NCBI GenBank assembly: GCA_013360285.1
Contig: JABWCM010000010.1
Coordinates: 1 to 49,526 of the forward strand
Source of the DNA: Myxococcales bacterium
GTDB taxonomy: Bacteria > Myxococcota_A > UBA9042 > JABWCM01
DNA: 49,526 nucleotides
Direction: 5' to 3'
Of the stretch, positions 45,001 through 49,526 are shown in pieces (within the stretch, counting starts at the first letter, position 1; every line of letters starts with the position of its first letter). The notes under the pieces were generated by a model. It was not told the origin of the DNA, made no database searches, and saw only the letters and a program-made list of their open reading frames with translations. The position numbers and the translations under genes were made by a program.

Positions 45001-48000
45001 CTCCTTTGTGAAACCTCAACTCAGCTCGACCTGTCAGCAAATCGCTATCGGTAGCGTGCCTAGCCAACGCACGATCGTAAAGGGCAAGCGCTTCGTCGCC
45101 AAATCCTTCGTTGCGTAATAACCGAGCCGCCTCAATAACAACTGCCGGTTTTAATCCGGATTCCGCCGCGGTTTCTTTGACCATTTCGACCGCCCGCGGG
45201 TCGTCGCCCAATCGAAACAGGTCACGTTCGTACGCCAACAAGGCATCGCCAAGTGTCGAGCCGCCTTCACGCATCTTTGCGCGAACCGTGAGCGCCTCCG
45301 CGCGCAACCCAGCGGCGGAATACAACGCAGCCAATTTTCGTAAAGCGTTCCGACGGTGGTTCTGCTGCTCCAGGTAGGCACGGCCCAGCTCCGGCAGGCG
45401 GTCCGTCTGACCAAGAGCGACATACAGGTCAAATAGCCGGTGAAGCGCCGACTCCATTTGTTTTCCCACGTTGGATTCAAACGCTTCCCGATATACCTCC
45501 ACCGCCCGCGAAAGGTATCCGTGCCGAATCCAAAGCTGGCCGACTTCATCCATCGCCTGCCACCGATTCGGTTTTGTGTCTACGTACGACCGCAACAGCG
45601 GCAACGCGTCCGCGGGCTGCCGGAGATGAAGATAACTTTCCGCCAACCGAACCAAGACTGTTTCGGTTTCGCCGGATCGTGCCATGGCCCGCCGATAAGC
45701 GCGTGCAGCAAGGTCAAAGAGGCGCATTTCGAACATTTGATCGCCAAACGCTCGCATATCTCGGGTATCACTTTGTGGCGACGACAAATAACGCTCGTAG
45801 TACCCCCTGGCTAGTCGAGAATCCCGATATTTCGTCTTGCGCGAATAGAGGTCCCCAAGCTCTTTGGAAAGCATCGGATCGTCCAGATCGGCCGGTCCTA
45901 GCGATTCGACTAATTTAAGAGCGTCTTCGGGTCGCCCTCCAACAACACACTGCTCAATTGCCGTTCGCGTCGCAGCCAATCTGTCGGGCGAGGCGTCAAC
46001 ATATCGCGCCAGGGTCTGCGTTGCCCTGTCAAATTGTTTTGCCGACGCGTACGCCTGGGCGAGCTGAAGCAAACGCGACGAATCCTTCGGGGTAATGGTC
46101 AGCAACTGTTCATAGATTTCGGCAAGAAACCCAACCATGGGATGATGAGGCGCCACTCGTCCAATCAAATCTTCCAGAGCTGAAATTTTTTCTTCAGTAT
46201 AGGCTAAATATTTGCGAAATGCCGCCTCTGCTGCTCCGAAATCTGCGGGCTTTTCCTTAAGCGCTAACTTACCAATTTCAAGGTACGCCGTCGCTGCAAC
46301 CTCGTCGTTTCCCGCGGCAGCGGCTGTAAGATAGGGCATCGCCGCACCGCCGTCTCCGGCAAGCACATATCGCGTACCAACCGCCAATTGCGCCACCCTG
46401 ACATCGTCGGCGGCCGCCACAAAACGTTTCAGCACCTTTGTTTCGCCACCTTTGTCGCCCATCGAGACATACAGGTCCGCCAGCGCCAACGCGACGTCCT
46501 GACGACCAGGCCGTGCTTCGTGCGCACGTTGTAGATACTTCAACGCCTCGGTTGGCAGTCGGTACGATGCGTAACGTAGACCAACAATAGCTTCGGCATC
46601 CGCTTTATCAGACGAGGCAGCCACGTATTCGGCAAACAAGCGGTCCCGTTCCGAAGCGTTTCCGTCAAGGTGATACAGGTGGGCCGCCATCACGACAGCG
46701 TCTTTCCCCAAGACCCCGTCTTGCTTCTGTTTCTGCAAAACAGCAATCGCCTCCGAAAACAACCCGACGTCCTGCAACGCAGACGCCACTTCCTGTGCCG
46801 CAACGGGTCCTTCGTTTACCGAAAGATAATTCGAATATGCCGTTAACGCTTCGGCTTTGCGGCCGGACGACTGCTCCAGACGGGCCAGCGCATGAACCGG
46901 CGCAATGGCATTCGGAAATTGGCCTATTGCCCACTTCAAAATAGTTCGTGCGTGATCGGGAACTTGAAATTTGACGAACAACCGAGCCGCATCGATCGCC
47001 AAATTTAAGCGATTTTCCGCAGAAACAGAGTCTATCTGCGCGCGATATGCGCTCATCGCGTCATCAGGTCGCTTTAACTTAAGGTAAACTGTACCCAATT
47101 TCCACTGCGTTTCAGGTAGTACGGGCGACGACTCAAGCGCTCGCAAATAGAAAACGGCCCCTTCATCAAATCGAAAATTTTCTTCATAGAATTCGCCGAT
47201 CCGTTCATTTGCAGCCGCACGCTGCTCAATCGGAAGCGTTTCTACAAATTTGTCAAATTCCGCTTTGCTTTCGTCCCCGCGACCTATTGAGGCAAAAACG
47301 CGACCTCGATGATAGTGAATTTCCGGTAAGCTGCTGTATGAAGCCGCACGATCAAGGGCGGATTGACATTCCGCATAATACCCCCCGGAAAAGTGGACAT
47401 TCGCCTGGCCGACAAACGCTTTGGCCATCCACTCACGCTGTTCGGGTGTCAGAACAATTCCCATTTGTTCCAGTCGCTCGGCCAAGTCTCCGGCTTCGGT
47501 AAAAGACGACTTCTCCGTCGCTTCACGAATTGCGGAAATAAGAACCGTCTCCAGTTCTTTACGCGCAGCCTTTGCGACCCGTTCGTCCAATTCGGTCGCT
47601 GAAATCAAATGCTGGGCGGCTTCCCGGGGTTTGCCTTCTTTCGATGCTACAAGCCCTAGAAGATAGATTGCGTCAGCGTTTTGCGCGTCCAACGCCAGCG
47701 CCTGTTTTAGGTGATGGCGAGCACTGGGATATTGCTGACGCTGGTATTCCAGCGCACCGAGTCTCAAATAAATATCAACATTTCCAGGCGTTTGCGCCAA
47801 CTGTTGATCCAATTTGCTCTTGTGGTTGTCCAAATCCCCGGAAAACACCAAATCGGACCGCAATCCACCGCCGGCGCACCCCAACACGGCCAGAATTCCA
47901 AACAGCGGAACAACCCGACTCCATCGAAAAATTCGTTCGTAAACAGCTCGGACTTCCGCATTGAGTCGGGAAGTTGCTGGGCAACCCGCTGTCGTTTTAC

Positions 48001-48253
48001 CCGACGTAGCTGTGTTGCCGATTAGCCCGGATTTCTCATAAAGATTCGCACTAAAACCGCCAAAACGCCGGCGAATTCTGCGCGAGCGGACCCAAGAAGC
48101 GCGGAGTCGGGCTTTTAACCTCTCAACCACGGATTCAAGAAGAAAACCAGAAGGCGTAAGCGGATCAGCGTTCGTAGCCGAAGACTGGCGAGAAATCAGG
48201 GGTTGCCGCTCCCCTGACCTGGGGTACCTTGTAATCCAACGTTGAGCCTTCAT
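42068..48253 (-). CDS. Very long TPR-repeat lipoprotein
   Basis: This protein of about 2060 residues is almost wholly tetratricopeptide units (for example PQRPEHYLRLVKVYLQTGSA and NVDIYLRLGALEYQRQQYPSA), ending near RFGSLEPR. A lipoprotein signal RVVPLFGILAVLGC is clear but lies about 110-126 residues after the best start. That start, ATG 48253, has GGAGG four bases upstream. No ATG, GTG or TTG lies closer to the signal in frame; the nearest candidate is ATT at 47932. The extra N-terminal part overlaps a PAL-2 repeat (48026-48201). Either the leader is really translated, an unusual start codon is used, or the repeat displaced the original start. The mature protein probably scaffolds an envelope complex; the partner is unknown. 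Confidence 0.75.
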   Translation of the reverse strand: MKAQRWITRYPRSGERQPLISRQSSATNADPLTPSGFLLESVVERLKARLRASWVRSRRIRRRFGGFSANLYEKSGLIGNTATSGKTTAGCPATSRLNAEVRAVYERIFRWSRVVPLFGILAVLGCAGGGLRSDLVFSGDLDNHKSKLDQQLAQTPGNVDIYLRLGALEYQRQQYPSARHHLKQALALDAQNADAIYLLGLVASKEGKPREAAQHLISATELDERVAKAARKELETVLISAIREATEKSSFTEAGDLAERLEQMGIVLTPEQREWMAKAFVGQANVHFSGGYYAECQSALDRAASYSSLPEIHYHRGRVFASIGRGDESKAEFDKFVETLPIEQRAAANERIGEFYEENFRFDEGAVFYLRALESSPVLPETQWKLGTVYLKLKRPDDAMSAYRAQIDSVSAENRLNLAIDAARLFVKFQVPDHARTILKWAIGQFPNAIAPVHALARLEQSSGRKAEALTAYSNYLSVNEGPVAAQEVASALQDVGLFSEAIAVLQKQKQDGVLGKDAVVMAAHLYHLDGNASERDRLFAEYVAASSDKADAEAIVGLRYASYRLPTEALKYLQRAHEARPGRQDVALALADLYVSMGDKGGETKVLKRFVAAADDVRVAQLAVGTRYVLAGDGGAAMPYLTAAAAGNDEVAATAYLEIGKLALKEKPADFGAAEAAFRKYLAYTEEKISALEDLIGRVAPHHPMVGFLAEIYEQLLTITPKDSSRLLQLAQAYASAKQFDRATQTLARYVDASPDRLAATRTAIEQCVVGGRPEDALKLVESLGPADLDDPMLSKELGDLYSRKTKYRDSRLARGYYERYLSSPQSDTRDMRAFGDQMFEMRLFDLAARAYRRAMARSGETETVLVRLAESYLHLRQPADALPLLRSYVDTKPNRWQAMDEVGQLWIRHGYLSRAVEVYREAFESNVGKQMESALHRLFDLYVALGQTDRLPELGRAYLEQQNHRRNALRKLAALYSAAGLRAEALTVRAKMREGGSTLGDALLAYERDLFRLGDDPRAVEMVKETAAESGLKPAVVIEAARLLRNEGFGDEALALYDRALARHATDSDLLTGRAELRFHKGDFDGGHTDFFTALLNSRNPNTVLDFAGEKYGEFGQSKKMLDLIQRAIQVNPQRPEHYLRLVKVYLQTGSAVEADQAAVAFLQRNEFGAVDLAPIYAAAGYYDQAIRYYMAAIERANFEDESGNLIGRLVELMLSSGQVDELAQVLTRYRLNAGASTQADLNVFEACFAAGRFEEAMEAWQRSGTDIRNIKVDHVLMLARTAFLLGKDAEGLQWVEYARDRSPEATSGDEAGGEPFLLACKTLVGANKKALAIRWLDQAIENGNISGASLAYALSLHLADGSDTMVLDRFRMAVSNGWSTSRGSLDDVGAVLVAHRLEREAAATLEEISHIDRDVETGTLLLRLYLRLGEAEKAKSMEMRLLTHGTPSDSGVVLAVAAVYAHELKLEHAANLARQVTMRGEPDFWRKGLGLWCRLLVMDGKGKDVQNVFGDVAKVVEDKQQLLAAYVDIAGDLGLWQLADDATTELARLAPDQPEPVEKLVYIRMMAGDDAGVWRAVDDYVQRVATGEENALRHLTQVFSRNLRPDLAEQAADKLLLRDPNNAWITASAAQYAMESLKMDRVLRYLSRYREIHEDKVRVALDSARLFLFGGYEADAQKALDDVFDYAKNRWEFWYVQAQLDLATGDPQKSESSFRKAAEVAPQPAQVLNLAAELVFSNPQMPTEIAKSLATEALAVKPRLCGSLAARAAAHLSDGDAASAENDARNVDDIGYDRGTYLGWIAERAVKTKHVDVFDLAVRTVIETTAVRQGRASALETAIGIVRKAVNVDAVKGIMTDAPEFRSRTVGWLDELDLDPKLTGWTMTWRSDVLESMGDYNGAQQVYRDMIRAFPADSSAYNNLSYLFARRNENLDEALTLVRKARALDPSNNVFYLDTEGWVEYQLGNYSKAAELIKGSIRLMSSNLGASVSESYWHLGKTYEAMGDPTRAAQQFRRAAMVDPTGAYGLMAKDDLRRLLQKAGQAEETTPNFLRFGSLEPR
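48026..48201 (+). repeat. PAL-2 repeat within the 5' coding part of the giant TPR gene
   Basis: The ends are CCCGGATTTCTCATAAAG and GACTGGCGAGAAATCAGG. The right third aligns well with other copies (AAGCGGATCAGCGTTCGTAG and GCCGAAGACTGGCGAGAAATC against GTGGATCGGCACTCGGAGCC and GCAAACTAGCGAGAAATC). The middle has diverged. It is in the same orientation as the copy at the gene's other end. Confidence 0.6.
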
Positions 48254-48364
48254 CCCACCTCCGAACCCATCGCGTGCTGAATTCATATAACTTAACACCA
48301 CATTATTCAAAGATAACAACGTGACAATCAAACAAAGAGTTTGTGAAAAATACCGAAGGGTTGT

Positions 48365-49348
48365 TCAGTTCCACACAAGAACGGCACAGCCAACCAGTTC
48401 GTTATTTTCCATGACCCGATGGGCGTCCGCGACCGCGTCCATCCGAAACACACGATCGACAACGGGTCGTACGGCGCCTGTTTCGAACAATGGAATCAAG
48501 TGTTTTTGAACATCCTGAGCTAATTTTGCCCGCTCCCAGGAAGGCCGGCTCCTCATCACGGTTCCAATCATTGTTACACGTTTCGACAACAACGTGCCCA
48601 AATGCACCGACGCAGCGGTGCCAGCCAGCAGTCCAACAATTACGATACGTCCACAATTCGCAATCACCCGCAAATCGTTGCCAACGTAGTCCCCCCCAAC
48701 CAAATCCAGAATAACATCAACACCCTGTCCAGATGTATTTTCCAGAAGTTGGCAGTCCCATCGCTCTGTGGCCAAAAGCGGTACGTCTACACCAAATTCT
48801 TTAAGACGTGCCATCTTAGGAAGGCTCCGTGTCGTGCCGAATACCGTCGCACCCACCGCTTTTGCCAGTTGTGTTGCGGCGACGCCGACGCCACTTGCCG
48901 CGGCGTGCACCAGTACACGGTCACCGGAACGTATGCCCGCCTGTAAGACCAATGCGTCATAGGCAGTAATAAACGCCTCGGGTATCGCCGCTGCCTCGAT
49001 CAGACTTGAAGAACGGGGACAGCGCAGAATATCTGCGGCACATACCGCAATTTCCTCACTATAGGCTCCGCCCGGGACAATTCCCATCACCCCAGTGCCG
49101 ATCGACAAACCGGACACGCCCTCACCGACACGCTCAATCACACCAGCAAACTCAAGCCCCAAAACATCGGGATCAATTCCAGGTGGAGCCGGATAATAAC
49201 CACGACGTTGCAAAATATCGGCGCGATTTAGTCCAACGGCCGCAACACGAACGACCACCTCTCCATATCGCGGCTGCGGATGGGGTGCTTCCCGAAATGT
49301 GAGAACATCCGGCCCACCCGGGCGACTCACCACAACTTGTTTTATCAT
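48365..49348 (-). CDS. Quinone-oxidoreductase-like MDR enzyme (PIG3 type)
   Basis: This 328-residue enzyme belongs to the zinc-free medium-chain reductases using NADPH to reduce quinones or enones. The catalytic half shows GLNRADILQRRGYYPAPPG (39-57) and LGLEFAGVIERVG (63-75). The Rossmann half shows AIPEAFITAYDAL (121-133) and HAAASGVGVAATQLA (148-162). NRADILQRRG followed by PPG is typical of the PIG3/TP53I3 branch. The ATG at 49348 is chosen because the family begins MxxxVVxxPGGP; the frame stays open upstream over a PAL-6 repeat. The ribosome site is weak. It stands alone next to the giant TPR gene on the same strand. Confidence 0.88.
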   Translation of the reverse strand: MIKQVVVSRPGGPDVLTFREAPHPQPRYGEVVVRVAAVGLNRADILQRRGYYPAPPGIDPDVLGLEFAGVIERVGEGVSGLSIGTGVMGIVPGGAYSEEIAVCAADILRCPRSSSLIEAAAIPEAFITAYDALVLQAGIRSGDRVLVHAAASGVGVAATQLAKAVGATVFGTTRSLPKMARLKEFGVDVPLLATERWDCQLLENTSGQGVDVILDLVGGDYVGNDLRVIANCGRIVIVGLLAGTAASVHLGTLLSKRVTMIGTVMRSRPSWERAKLAQDVQKHLIPLFETGAVRPVVDRVFRMDAVADAHRVMENNELVGCAVLVWN

Positions 49349-49378
49349 ACAGACCCCGACACAGGTTCTCTGAGTTTG

Positions 49379-49526
49379 TGAAAAAATATGGGCGCGGACT
49401 GTGGGCGTGGATTCGGCGGCGGATTGATTTTGAAAAACCCGAGTCATATCGGGAATATGGCGCAGGGTTTTTCGGAGCCAAGCCGCCCCAAAGCCACCGC
49501 CCAGAGGCCGCGCAGCTATTTTTTCA
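49379..49526. repeat. PAL-6 palindromic repeat at the window end
   Basis: The ends TGAAAAAATA (with GCGCGG inside) and TATTTTTTCA are inverted, so the element is complete or nearly so at the window edge. The core, in reverse orientation, is CATATCGGGAATATGGCGC with CAGGG, identical to PAL-1 in the loop. The arms are unrelated to PAL-1 to PAL-5. It lies just upstream of the oxidoreductase gene. Confidence 0.75.

Noticed and set aside
1..49526. CRISPR arrays, tRNA and rRNA genes, phage or transposase genes
   Set aside because: Looked for by eye on both strands. The repeats are dispersed palindromes, not evenly spaced direct repeats, and no tRNA arms or transposase motifs were found.

Overview
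The window looks like chromosomal DNA of a Gram-negative bacterium of the Myxococcota/Bradymonadia type. The clues are large outer-membrane-type lipoproteins, Cys-rich modules of the form C-x-DC-x-x-G-x-x-C, a Ser/Thr kinase with a PEGA-like tail, an outer-membrane protein of a family I recall from Myxococcales, and a class III-like PHA synthase with a PhaR-type regulator. This placement is inference; there is no rRNA or tRNA to anchor it. I see no phage genes, transposase, CRISPR array, tRNA or rRNA.

Layout. 1-4.0 kb: a DUF2203-like gene, then repeats, then a minus-strand PHA group (phaR-like, a phasin-like small gene, phaC). 4.1-8.8 kb: a plus-strand operon of two paralogous lipoproteins flanking a lipid-anchored alpha/beta hydrolase and an outer-membrane barrel. 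9.1-14.9 kb: a PhaE-like coiled-coil gene, then four genes coupled by 4-base overlaps (acyl-CoA synthetase, ribF, aroE, an AI-2E-type permease), with pabB convergent. 16.8-19.4 kb: a PspA/IM30 gene, a YbjN-like gene and a PEGA-like secreted protein. 19.8-29.9 kb: two giant metzincin-like lipoproteins in tandem. 30.0-33.4 kb: an outer-membrane barrel and a secreted TPR protein. 33.7-41.6 kb: dnaE, a Ser/Thr kinase, a TPR membrane protein and an FMN-binding protein. 42.1-49.3 kb: a very long TPR lipoprotein and a quinone-oxidoreductase-like enzyme.

The most striking feature is non-coding. Almost every larger gap holds imperfect palindromes of about 150-180 bases. I sort them by their terminal arms: PAL-1 (CTAGGTGTGTGG or TAGGTGGCTGG), PAL-2 (GGATTTCTCAC / GTGAGAAATCC), PAL-3 (GAGGGTGTTTGGG), PAL-4 (GAGGGTCAGC), PAL-5 (TAGCACTACTGGG) and PAL-6 (TGAAAAAATA). 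PAL-1, PAL-4 and PAL-6, and more weakly PAL-5, share one central hairpin whose loop is CATATTCCCGATATG, usually between CCTG and CAGG, although their arms differ. One PAL-1 is nested inside a PAL-2, several copies have TA or TAA flanks, and PAL-2 copies run into the 5' coding regions of two TPR genes. No protein that could move them is encoded here. They look like non-autonomous MITE/REP-like elements, and several begin within a few bases of a stop codon, so they may also act as 3' RNA structures.

Links between genes. The PHA genes (phaR, phasin-like, phaC, PhaE-like, and possibly the acyl-CoA synthetase) form a dispersed storage-polymer set. Two matching TGCA-N-TGCA palindromes lie in the divergent gap between phaR and the lipoprotein/hydrolase operon and are candidate PhaR operators. 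All assignments come from reading motifs by eye; no database search was made.
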